Source of the DNA: Actinosynnema pretiosum
GTDB lineage: Bacteria > Actinomycetota > Actinomycetes > Mycobacteriales > Pseudonocardiaceae
Direction of reading: 5' to 3'
NCBI RefSeq assembly: GCF_024171695.1
Contig: NZ_JAMTCF010000035.1
Coordinates: forward strand, 1 to 53,492
DNA: 53,492 nt
The notes beneath the pieces were generated by a model. It was not told the DNA's origin, searched no databases, and was given only the letters and a program-made list of their open reading frames with translations. The position numbers and the translations under genes are program-made. Of this stretch, positions 32,104 to 40,435 are shown piece by piece (position 1 is the first letter of the stretch; each line of letters begins with the position of its first letter).

Positions 32104-32814
32104 GTGTTCACCCCCGAACCCGTCCAGCGCCGAGGCGGTCCGCCCGCGTCCAGCAACCCCGTGCGGGACTACCTGAGCTCGCGCCCGCCCGGCACGGTCG
32201 ACGCGGGGTACGCGGTGCTCCCCAGGTCGCTGATGGAGGCCATGCCGCTGCCGTGGCAGCAGCAGATGACGCACCTGCTGGCCGAGCTGCACCGCACCCA
32301 CGGGCACCTGCGGTGGCCGGAGTACCGGGTGGTGCCGTCCCGGCGGGAGCGCCTGGTCGACCTGGACGAGGAGCAGCTGACCGAGGTCGGCGCGATCATG
32401 GAGATCGACTCGGAGGGCGAGCTGGTCTACCGGGAGCGCGGCGGCAGGCCGATCGAGCACCCGGAGAACCACGTCGTGCTGGTCTCCTGCCTGGACCCGA
32501 TCGTCCGCGAGGCGGCGGCAGCCGACCAGAGCACCCCGCCACGCGGGTTCCCGCAGCCGCACCAGGACCACGGCGGCCCGCACCCAGGGGCGCTGCCCGC
32601 GCAGGACTTCCGCGACCACCAGGACCGCACGGGCCCGCACTCGGACCGGTTCCCGGTGCAGAACCAGGTGGGTCCGCGCTCGGGCGGCTTCCCGGCGCAG
32701 GACCAGGCCAGCGGCTACCACCCGGTGCCGCAGCAGGCGTACCCGCAGCACGCGCCGCAGGGGTACCCGCAGCAGGAGGACCAGGGCCGCAAGAAGAAGA
32801 AGCGCTTCTGGTGA
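32104..32814 (+). CDS. Hypothetical protein with a Pro/Gln-rich tail
   Basis: The 236-residue product has a folded N-terminal half (about 1-140, including YAVLPRSLMEAMPLPWQQQMTHLL and WPEYRVVPSRRERLVDLDEEQ) and a disordered second half with repeated Pro/Gln/His/Gly (GGPHPGALPAQDFRDHQDR, GGFPAQDQASGYHPVPQQ), ending in GRKKKKRFW. GTG 32104 is preceded by GGGAGG. It may be the last gene of the secretion operon, separated from the hydrolase gene by 83 bp that include the three ACCGTCC repeats. A lysine-rich end may contact the membrane or nucleic acid. I recognise no family. Confidence 0.6.
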   Translation: MFTPEPVQRRGGPPASSNPVRDYLSSRPPGTVDAGYAVLPRSLMEAMPLPWQQQMTHLLAELHRTHGHLRWPEYRVVPSRRERLVDLDEEQLTEVGAIMEIDSEGELVYRERGGRPIEHPENHVVLVSCLDPIVREAAAADQSTPPRGFPQPHQDHGGPHPGALPAQDFRDHQDRTGPHSDRFPVQNQVGPRSGGFPAQDQASGYHPVPQQAYPQHAPQGYPQQEDQGRKKKKRFW

Positions 32815-32892
32815 CCCCGCGCCGGTGAGCGCGCGCCGGTGATCTCGTCCCGGCGAGCTGCGCGCCGGTGACCGCCGTGGGATCTTGAAAGC

Positions 32893-33087
32893 ATGGCTGA
32901 CCCCGATGGCTGGTACTACTGCCTGACCCACCGCACGTCCGAGCAAGGCCTCGGCTGCCGGGGCGCGGACCGCATGGGCCCGTACCCGGACCGGGCGACG
33001 GCGGACCGCGCGCTGGAGATCGCCAGGCAGCGCACGGAGAGCGCGGACGCGGCCGACGAGGCCGAGGACGAGTGGAAGAACGGCTAG
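32893..33087 (+). CDS. Small conserved actinobacterial protein
   Basis: The 64-residue product (GWYYCLTHRTSEQGLGCRGADRMGPYPDRATADRALEIARQRTE) resembles a family of short actinobacterial proteins with the C-L-x-H, C and RMGPYP motif. A Cys-His pair and another Cys could bind metal. The acidic C-terminus (ADAADEAEDEWKNG) is typical. ATG 32893 has no strong ribosome binding site. Function is unknown. It stands alone between the secretion operon and a 593-bp non-coding stretch. Confidence 0.7.
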   Translation: MADPDGWYYCLTHRTSEQGLGCRGADRMGPYPDRATADRALEIARQRTESADAADEAEDEWKNG

Positions 33088-33680
33088 CGCGGCGCCGGAC
33101 CCGAGCGGCTCGCGGGGAATACCCCGAAGCTCCGGGCGGACCGGCCGAAGCCGCGCCACGGGCCCACCCCGGCCCTCCGCACGGCGCCGACCCCCGCACC
33201 GCTCGGCCCGCACCCGAATCCCCGCGCTGCTCGACTCACGCGCCCGGACCGCTCGGCTCGCGCGCCCGCGCCGCTCACCTGGTCCGCGCGACGGCAGCAG
33301 CCCCGACCACGCGGTTGGTCGTCCCGCGCCCCGCGTCCCGGCGGACAACGCGGGCGGCTGTTCCACGCGCCCCCGCGCCGGTCGTCGCCCCCGTGCCGCC
33401 GCCCTGATCACGCGGGTGGCTGGTTCGCGCCCGCCTCGCGTCGGTCGTCCGACCGCACCCCGCGCCGTTCCGAGCCCGCCCGCCCCGCGCCACTCACCTG
33501 GTCCACCCCCGCGTTCCGCCTGCCAGCGCCCACCTCTCGGTCGTCGGGCCCACCCCCGCCCGGCGTCCTGCGTCCCGCCGCCCACCCGCCCCCGCGAGTG
33601 CCCCCGCCCCCGTCTCCCCGCACAGCCGTGGCCGTCCCGCTCAACCACCCCTCCACCCGCACCTGTGATGTGATGATCCG
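33088..33680. other. Intergenic stretch with degenerate repeats, no gene seen
   Basis: This 593-bp region has open frames in both directions but none shows codon bias, a ribosome binding site or a recognisable product. Its sequence is rich in CGC, CCC and GTCGTC words. A CGCTCACCTGGTCC-like block near 33275 recurs as CCACTCACCTGGTCC near 33492, about 220 bp away, which points to decayed duplication. The last 20 bp, just before npdG, are less GC-rich and may hold its promoter. Confidence 0.5.
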
Positions 33681-34349
33681 GTGACTGGTGTCGAAGGCCT
33701 CACGGTAGGCGTGCTCGGTGGTACCGGCGCCCAGGGCAAGGGCCTCGCCCTGCGCTGGGCCAAGGCGGGTCTCAAGGTCGTGATCGGTTCGCGCTCCGCC
33801 GAGCGGGCCGAGGAAGTCGCGGCGGCGATCCGCGCCGAGACCGGCGTCGACGGCGTCAGCGGCGCGGACAACGAGGCGTGCGCGCGGCAGGCGGACGTGG
33901 TGCTCGTCGCCGTCCCGTGGGACGGGCACGCCGACCTGCTGACCGGTCTGCGCGAGGCCCTCGCGGGCAAGGTGGTCGTGGACTGCGTGAACCCGCTCGG
34001 CTTCGACAAGCAGGGCCCGTTCGCCCTGCCGGTCGCCGAGGGCTCCGCCGCGCAGCAGGCCGAGGCGCTGCTGCCGGACTCGCGGGTCACCGCCGCGTTC
34101 CACCACGTGTCCGCCGTGAAGCTGGCCGACCTCTCGCTCGCCGAGGTGGCGTGCGACGTGCTCGTGCTCGGCGACGACCGCGAGGCCACCGACCTGGTGC
34201 GCGCGCTCGCCGACGCCGTCCCCGGCTTCCGGGGCGTGTACGGCGGCAGGCTGCGCAACGCCCACCAGGTCGAGGCGCTCACCGCGAACCTGATCGCCGT
34301 CAACCGCCGCTACAAGGCCCACGCGGGCCTGCGGATCACCGACGTCTGA
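33681..34349 (+). CDS. npdG: NADPH-dependent F420 reductase
   Basis: This enzyme transfers hydride between NADP(H) and coenzyme F420, a deazaflavin used by actinomycetes and archaea. The 222-residue product has the Rossmann nucleotide motif VGVLGGTGAQGKGLALRWAKAG (about 9-30), VVIGSRSAERAEEVA for NADP selection, ADVVLVAVPWDGH, VVVDCVNPL, and FHHVSAVKLADLSL. The C-terminal GVYGGRLRNAHQVEALTANLIAVNRRYKAHAGLR is the family closing helix. Length is normal. GTG 33681 comes after a GTGATGTGATGAT stretch that may include a -10, and the next gene overlaps its stop by one base (TGATG). Confidence 0.9.
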   Translation: MTGVEGLTVGVLGGTGAQGKGLALRWAKAGLKVVIGSRSAERAEEVAAAIRAETGVDGVSGADNEACARQADVVLVAVPWDGHADLLTGLREALAGKVVVDCVNPLGFDKQGPFALPVAEGSAAQQAEALLPDSRVTAAFHHVSAVKLADLSLAEVACDVLVLGDDREATDLVRALADAVPGFRGVYGGRLRNAHQVEALTANLIAVNRRYKAHAGLRITDV

Positions 34350-35101
34350 TGCCCGTCGACGACCTCGGCGAGCCGGTCCCGCTGCCCCGCCCGCCCGAGC
34401 GGGTGGTCAGCATGGTGCCGTCGCTCACCGAGGCCGTCGACCCGGCCGCGCTGGTCGGCGCCACCGACTACTGCACCCACCCGCCTGGCCTGGACGTGCC
34501 GCGCGTCGGCGGCTCGAAGTACCCCGACGTGGACCGGGTGCTGGCGCTGCGCCCGGACCTGGTGCTGGCCAACAGCGAGGAGAACCGGCCGGGCGACGTG
34601 GCCGCGCTGCGCGCCGCAGGGGTGCCGGTGTGGGTGACCGAGGCCCCGGTGACCGTGCCCGCCGCGCTGGCGTCGCTGCGCAGGCTGTTCGAGGTGGTGT
34701 GGTCGGCGGAACCGGACTGGCTGGTGCGCGCCGAGGAGCTGTGGTCCCGCGCCGAGCCCACCAGGGTGACGGCGGTGGTCCCGGTGTGGCGCAAGCCGTG
34801 GGTGGTGCTGGGCCGGGACACCTTCGCGGGCGACGTCCTGGCGCGCCTCGGCGTGGCCAACGCCTACGCCTCCCACCCCGACCGCTACCCCCGACCGCCG
34901 CTGGCGGAGCTGCGGGAGTGCGGCGCGCGGGTGGTGGTGCTGCCCGACGAGCCGTACGAGTTCACCGCCGCCGACGGCCCCGAGGCGTTCCCCGGCCTGG
35001 TCCCGGTGCTCGTCTCCGGCCGCCACCTGACCTGGTACGGCCCCGCGCTGGCCGAGGCCAGGGCGCCCCTGGAAGCGGCCCTGGCCCCGGTGCTCGGCTA
35101 G
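34349..35101 (+). CDS. BtuF-like helical-backbone metal receptor without a signal peptide
   Basis: The 250-residue product resembles substrate-binding proteins for vitamin B12 or iron-siderophores: VSMVPSLTEAVDPAALVGATDYC, VGGSKYPDVDRVLALRPDLVLANSEEN, VPVWVTEAPVT and the long backbone helix, then WRKPWVVLGRDTFAGDVLARLGVAN. It begins directly at the mature domain, without a signal peptide or lipobox, so it is probably cytoplasmic. A cytoplasmic form would not serve as an ABC transporter receptor; binding or handling of a cobinamide-like compound is conceivable. It is coupled to npdG by a 1-base overlap. A 16-bp tandem duplication covers its stop codon. Confidence 0.75.
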   Translation: MPVDDLGEPVPLPRPPERVVSMVPSLTEAVDPAALVGATDYCTHPPGLDVPRVGGSKYPDVDRVLALRPDLVLANSEENRPGDVAALRAAGVPVWVTEAPVTVPAALASLRRLFEVVWSAEPDWLVRAEELWSRAEPTRVTAVVPVWRKPWVVLGRDTFAGDVLARLGVANAYASHPDRYPRPPLAELRECGARVVVLPDEPYEFTAADGPEAFPGLVPVLVSGRHLTWYGPALAEARAPLEAALAPVLG

Positions 35102-35117
35102 CCCGGTGCTCGGCTAG
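35086..35117. repeat. 16-bp perfect tandem duplication across two convergent stop codons
   Basis: CCCGGTGCTCGGCTAG occurs at 35086-35101 and again at 35102-35117. The TAG at 35099-35101 ends the plus-strand gene, and the CTA at 35114-35116 in the second copy is the stop codon of the minus-strand pip. Confidence 0.85.
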
Positions 35118-36049
35118 GGCCGGAACCGGTCCGTGGCCGCGATGAGCGCCTTGAGGATGCCGGGCTCGTCGAACGCGTGCCCCGCGTCCCCGATCAGCTC
35201 CAGCTCCGAACCGGGCCACGCCTTGTGCAGCTCCCACGCGGTGACCGGCGGGGTGGCCATGTCGTAGCGGCCCTGCACGATCACGCCGGGGATGCCCGCG
35301 AGCTTGTGCGCGTCCCGGATCAGCTGCCCCTCCTCCAGCCAGGCGCCGTGCACGAAGTAGTGGTTCTCGATGCGGGCGAACGCGAGCGCGAACTTGGGCT
35401 CGGCGAACGAGGCGGTGAGGTCGGCGCGCTCCAGCAGCGTCACCGTGGACCCCTCCCACACGCTCCACGCGATCGCGGGGATCTCGTGCACCTCGGGATC
35501 GGGGTCGTTGAGCAGCCGCGAGTAGGCGCCGATGACGTCGCCGTCCGGGGCCCAGTGCGCGACCTGCTCCCACAGCTCGGGGAACAGCATCCCGGCGCCA
35601 CCGCCGTAGTACCAGTCCAGCTCCTTCTTCCGGACCGTGAAGATCCCGCGCAGCACCAGCTCGGTGACCCGCTCGGCGTGCGTCTGGGCGTACGCGAGGG
35701 CGAGCGTGCTCCCCCAGGAGCCCCCGAACACCTGCCACCGGTCGACGCCGAGGTGCTCGCGCAGCTTCTCCATGTCGGCGACCAGGTGCCAGGTCGTGTT
35801 GGCGGACAGGTCGGGGTTCTCGCTGGCGTGCGGGGTGGACCGCCCGCACCCGCGCTGGTCGAACAGCACGATCCGGTAGGCGGCGGGGTCGAACAGCCGC
35901 CGGTGCGCGGGCGAGCACCCGCCACCGGGCCCGCCGTGCAGGAACACGACGGGCTTGCCGTCCGGGTTGCCGCTCACCTCCCAGTGCACGAGGTTCCCGT
36001 CGCCGACGTCCAGCAGGCCCTGCTCGTGGGGCTCGATCTCGGGGTACAT
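35114..36049 (-). CDS. pip: Proline iminopeptidase
   Basis: This alpha/beta hydrolase removes N-terminal proline from peptides. The 311-residue product has the oxyanion motif FLHGGPGGG (about 37-44), the nucleophile in FGGSWGSTLALAYA (Ser111), Asp263 in GRYDMATP and His291 in GDAGHAF. The cap region (about 140-230) and TLLERADLTASFAEP are typical of the S33 family. Length is that of the family. ATG 36049 is the start; the upstream gap to the next gene is about 100 bp and holds both promoters. The C-terminal part (ALIAATDRFRP) ends in the tandem duplication. Confidence 0.92.
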   Translation of the reverse strand: MYPEIEPHEQGLLDVGDGNLVHWEVSGNPDGKPVVFLHGGPGGGCSPAHRRLFDPAAYRIVLFDQRGCGRSTPHASENPDLSANTTWHLVADMEKLREHLGVDRWQVFGGSWGSTLALAYAQTHAERVTELVLRGIFTVRKKELDWYYGGGAGMLFPELWEQVAHWAPDGDVIGAYSRLLNDPDPEVHEIPAIAWSVWEGSTVTLLERADLTASFAEPKFALAFARIENHYFVHGAWLEEGQLIRDAHKLAGIPGVIVQGRYDMATPPVTAWELHKAWPGSELELIGDAGHAFDEPGILKALIAATDRFRP

Positions 36050-36151
36050 GCCTCCACTGTGCCCTGTGTGATTGCGCCGGTCAGCCGTTCATCGGACGTG
36101 CGCTGTGGATCTAGCGTCAAAGGTGAGCAAAATTCACAAGGGGGAACGCCC

Positions 36152-37510
36152 ATGCGACCGCGCACCAGCGGCCGGAGCACCACCGCGCCCAGACTCCTGA
36201 CGGCGCTGATCACGGCGGCGGCACTGGCGGTCGGGGGCGCACCTGCCCACGCCGCCACCACCGCGCCGACCGACCTGGGGATGGGCGTCACGTACACGCA
36301 CCCGTGCCGGGTGGGGCCCGACCGGATCATCAGCCACACCCAGACGCCGACCCTGAAGTCCAGGGTCCTGGGTGAGAGCGGCACCACCGCCTTCGAGTAC
36401 GCCCTCCGCGAGGGCACGGTGGACGAGCCCGGCGCGGACCTGCTGGTGCTCACCGACGAGCTCATCCCGGTGGGGTCCCACTCGATGGTCACCGTCCCCG
36501 CCGGTGTGCTGTCCCACGGCGGCTTCTACACCTGGCGGGTCCGCACGCCGGGCGGCGAGTGGTCGTCGCCCTGCGAGTTCGAGGTGGACAGCGTCAAGCC
36601 GGACGCCCCGCTGGTGTCGTCCACCGACTACCCGGAGACCGGGGACCACGGCGGCCCGGACGTGCCGGGCACGTTCACTTTCCGACCTGGTGGTCCCGAA
36701 CTGCCGGTGGCGTACGACTGGGGCTTCAGCGCCGACGTGACCAGCGCCGTCCCCGCCTCTCCCGACGGCACGGCCACCGTCACCACCGTCCCGCGGTGGG
36801 CGGGGGGCAACACCCTGTTCGTGCGCGCGGTCGACCGCGCGGGCAACCCCTCCCCGTTCACCGGGTACTCGTTCGACGTCACCCCGGCCCAGCCGGTCCC
36901 GCCGCAGTTCCCGCTCACCGAGCTGCACCGCTACGGCTTCAACGAGACCGAGGGCGCCACCACCGCCGACTCGATCACCGGGACGACCACCACCCTGCCC
37001 GGCGGCGTGACCCGAGTCCCCGGCCGGACCGACACCAAGCGCTTCCTGAACCTCGACGGCACGGCCGCCATCACCGCACCCACGACGGGCCCGCGCGGCG
37101 ACCAGCCGTTCACGGTCACGGCCTGGGCCCGCCCGACCGACCTGACCGCCGGTGGCGCGGTCGTCGTGCTCGGCGACCCGAGCGCCCCGCTGGCGTCCCT
37201 GGGCTACCAGGCGTCCACCGGGAAGTGGTTCGCCACCGGCACGGGCGGCACGGCCACCGCCTTCAACCCGACGCCCGCGAACAGGTGGGCGTTCCTGGTC
37301 GCGGTCCACGACCACACGACCGGCACGGTCACGCTCTACGTGAACGGCGTCAAGCAGAACAGCGCCCCGTGGACGCCCACCGCGACGACGGCCACCTCGC
37401 TGGTCGCGGGCGAAGGCTGGAAGGGCGACCTGGACGACGTCCGGGTCTTCTCCGGAGCGGCGCGCCTCAACGAGCTGCGCCTGGCCCACAACAACACCTT
37501 CCACAACTGA
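36152..37510 (+). CDS. Secreted LamG-like (concanavalin-fold) protein
   Basis: The 452-residue product begins with a signal peptide: basic RPRTSGRSTTAPR, hydrophobic LLTALITAAALAVGGA, and a likely cleavage after PAHA (about 34). A beta-sandwich, fibronectin-like region follows (about 45-240). The C-terminal 200 residues are a LamG-type jellyroll: LHRYGFNETEGATTADSITG, FTVTAWARP, WAFLVAVHDHTTGTVTLYVNGV and LDDVRVFSGAARLNELR. It lacks a membrane anchor or catalytic domain, so it is probably secreted and may bind carbohydrate or cell surfaces. AAGGGGGAAC lies 5-14 nt before ATG 36152. A strong hairpin follows the stop. Confidence 0.88.
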   Translation: MRPRTSGRSTTAPRLLTALITAAALAVGGAPAHAATTAPTDLGMGVTYTHPCRVGPDRIISHTQTPTLKSRVLGESGTTAFEYALREGTVDEPGADLLVLTDELIPVGSHSMVTVPAGVLSHGGFYTWRVRTPGGEWSSPCEFEVDSVKPDAPLVSSTDYPETGDHGGPDVPGTFTFRPGGPELPVAYDWGFSADVTSAVPASPDGTATVTTVPRWAGGNTLFVRAVDRAGNPSPFTGYSFDVTPAQPVPPQFPLTELHRYGFNETEGATTADSITGTTTTLPGGVTRVPGRTDTKRFLNLDGTAAITAPTTGPRGDQPFTVTAWARPTDLTAGGAVVVLGDPSAPLASLGYQASTGKWFATGTGGTATAFNPTPANRWAFLVAVHDHTTGTVTLYVNGVKQNSAPWTPTATTATSLVAGEGWKGDLDDVRVFSGAARLNELRLAHNNTFHN

Positions 37511-37515
37511 GAACC

Positions 37516-37549
37516 CCGGTGGCCGCCCACCCGCGTGGGCGGCCACCGG
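37516..37549. terminator. Perfect 15-bp hairpin, bidirectional terminator
   Basis: Bases 37516-37530 pair perfectly with 37535-37549 around a 4-nt loop. It ends the plus-strand LamG gene and lies just beyond the stop of the minus-strand ATPase gene (37553). A close copy lies at 38359-38399 on the other side of the ATPase gene. Confidence 0.85.
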
Positions 37550-37552
37550 TCG

Positions 37553-38305
37553 TCAGTCGCCGGGGTCCCCGACCAGGTGCCGCAGGTAGGCGTCGGGGTG
37601 TTCGAGGTACCGCCGCCAGCTCGTGACGAGCTCCAGGTCGGCCCACCGGGAGCGCCGCAGCCCGTGCTCCCCGACCTCGATGATGTCCGCGCCCGGCGTC
37701 GCGGCCAGGATCGGCGAGTGCGTCGCGCAGACCACCTGAGCCCCGGACTCGCCGAGGTCGTGCATCAGGGCGACCAGTTGCAGGCAGGCGGTGAACGACA
37801 GCGCCGACTCCGGCTCGTCCATGACGTAGAAGCCGGGATCGCGGAACATCGACCGGAAGACGGCCAGGAAGCCCTCGCCGTGGCTCAGCTCGGCGGTGTC
37901 CTCGTCCCAGTAGCCGGGGACGCCGCCGAGGTTCTCGGTCATGCTGAACGCGGTCTCGGCCCGCAGGAAGAACCCCTTCTTGCGCAGCCTCGGACCGGCC
38001 AGCATCCGCGCGCCCCTGGCGGTGGTCTCCAGGCGCAGCACCTGCCCCAGGTCGGTCTTGACCGCGTTGGGGTCGACGAACTTCCTGGCCGCCCGCCCAC
38101 CGCGCGCGTCCAGCGCGAACCCCTCGGCGATGGCCTCGACCAACGTCGACTTGCCGGACCCGTTGTCCCCGACCAGGAAGGTCACCGGGTGGGTGAACTC
38201 CAACCCGCGCTCGACGACCTCCGCGACCGCAGGGATCGTGTAAGGCCACTCCCCGAGGTCGTCGGGACGCAGGGACTCAGGCACGTAGGCCCGGCTGACG
38301 AACAC
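37553..38305 (-). CDS. AAA-type ATPase with an ABC-like nucleotide-binding domain
   Basis: The 250-residue product has Walker A VGDNGSGKST (about 45-54), a D-loop and signature-like LSHGEGFLAVFRSMF, Walker B FYVMDEPESALSF (about 159-171) and the H-loop VVCATHSPIL. It resembles small predicted ATPases related to the SMC/Rad50/RecF group, without coiled coil or transmembrane domain. It stands alone, with no partner nuclease or permease. The gene is flanked on both sides by copies of one hairpin with a 23-bp exact repeat. Function is unknown; DNA repair, defence and toxin-antitoxin roles are possible. Confidence 0.85.
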   Translation of the reverse strand: MFVSRAYVPESLRPDDLGEWPYTIPAVAEVVERGLEFTHPVTFLVGDNGSGKSTLVEAIAEGFALDARGGRAARKFVDPNAVKTDLGQVLRLETTARGARMLAGPRLRKKGFFLRAETAFSMTENLGGVPGYWDEDTAELSHGEGFLAVFRSMFRDPGFYVMDEPESALSFTACLQLVALMHDLGESGAQVVCATHSPILAATPGADIIEVGEHGLRRSRWADLELVTSWRRYLEHPDAYLRHLVGDPGD

Positions 38306-38358
38306 TCGCGCTCCTGCCGCTCGTAGTCGGGGGCCCGCACCGCCGCCCTCGTGGCACG

Positions 38359-38399
38359 CCGGTGGCCGCCCACCCCGAGGGGGAGAGGGCGGCCACCGG
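38359..38399. terminator. Hairpin, second copy of the element at 37516-37549
   Basis: CCGGTGGCCGCCC (38359-38371) pairs with 38387-38399 around a 15-nt loop. It ends the minus-strand panB (stop at 38427). 38387-38409 is an exact 23-bp match to 37537-37559, and 38359-38375 matches 37516-37532, so the two hairpins are duplicates. Confidence 0.75.
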
Positions 38400-38426
38400 T
38401 CGTCAGTCGTTCACCTGCTCAAGTCC

Positions 38427-39290
38427 TCAGTGGAACGAGTGCTCCGGTCCGGGGAACCGGTGGCCGCGCACCTCGGCGGCGTACTCGCGCGCGGCGTCGC
38501 CCATGATCCCGGCGAGGTCGGCGTAGCGCTTCACGAACCTGGGTCCCTTGCCGCGGCGCAGGCCCATCATGTCCTGCCACACCAGCACCTGGGCGTCGGT
38601 GTCGGGTCCGGCGCCGATGCCCACGGTGGGGATGCGCAGCTCGTGCGTGATCTTCTTGGCGACCTCGGAGGTGACCATCTCCAGCACCACGGAGAACGCC
38701 CCGGCCTCCTGGACGGCGTGGGCGTCGGCGACGACGGCGTCGAACGCCTCGTTGCGGCCCTGCACGCGGAACCCGCCGAGCTGGTGCTCGTGCTGGGGGG
38801 TGAAGCCGATGTGGGCCATGACGGGGATGCCCGCGTCCACGATGGCCCGGATGTGCGGCGCGAACGCGCGCCCGCCCTCCAGCTTCACCGCGTGCGCGCG
38901 GCCCTCCTTCATGAACCTGACCGCCGTCGCCACGGCCTGCTCCACCGACACCTGGTACGAGCCGAACGGCAGGTCGGCCACGACCAGCGAGCGCTTCACT
39001 GCCCTGGTGACCCCCCTGACCAGCGGCAGCAGCTCGTCCACGGTCACCGGGATGGAGGACTCGTAGCCGTAGACGTTGTTGGACGCGGAGTCGCCGACCA
39101 GCAGGACCGGGATACCGGCCTCGTCGAACAGCTCGGCGGTGTACATGTCGTACGAGGTGAGCATGGGCCACGGCTCGCCGCGGTCCTTCAGCTCCTGCAG
39201 GTGGTGGATGCGGACCCGCTTGGCGGGCGGACCGGCGGGCCCACCGGCCCCGGTCCCGTAGGGCGCGGGAACCTCAGCGCTCGAGGTCAT
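38427..39290 (-). CDS. panB: Ketopantoate hydroxymethyltransferase
   Basis: The enzyme adds a hydroxymethyl group from methylene-tetrahydrofolate to alpha-ketoisovalerate in pantothenate and coenzyme A synthesis. The 287-residue product has the TIM-barrel family motifs MLTSYDMYTAELFDEAGI, VLLVGDSASNNVYGYESS (metal ligands Asp and the acidic residue of the next strand), VVADLPFGSY, VKLEGG, VMAHIGFTPQ and the IGIGAGPDTDAQVLVWQDMMGL signature. The N-terminus adds about 25 residues rich in Pro/Gly. ATG 39290 matches the usual MTSSAEVP-type start. It is transcribed on its own, as in mycobacteria, where it is Rv2225. Confidence 0.95.
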   Translation of the reverse strand: MTSSAEVPAPYGTGAGGPAGPPAKRVRIHHLQELKDRGEPWPMLTSYDMYTAELFDEAGIPVLLVGDSASNNVYGYESSIPVTVDELLPLVRGVTRAVKRSLVVADLPFGSYQVSVEQAVATAVRFMKEGRAHAVKLEGGRAFAPHIRAIVDAGIPVMAHIGFTPQHEHQLGGFRVQGRNEAFDAVVADAHAVQEAGAFSVVLEMVTSEVAKKITHELRIPTVGIGAGPDTDAQVLVWQDMMGLRRGKGPRFVKRYADLAGIMGDAAREYAAEVRGHRFPGPEHSFH

Positions 39291-39456
39291 CGTCGACCGT
39301 CCTTCCCTCGAAGCCCGCTCCAGCGGGTCTCCGGGCCTTGGTGCACGGTTTACCCCTCCAGGGTCGCACCGCCGCCACCCCGGCGACACCCCGTGCGAGT
39401 AGCCTCACACGCTTCGCGCAACCCCCGAACGCCGCGCCGCCCCGCACCCGGCGCGC

Positions 39457-40407
<951 letters not shown>

Positions 40408-40435
40408 GTGGCCGATCTCCGGGGGAGTGGAAGAC

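Noticed and set aside
33072..33407. Short plus-strand gene in the gap after 33087
   Set aside because: It overlaps the end of the preceding gene, is rich in Ala/Pro/Arg and has no ribosome binding site or codon bias.
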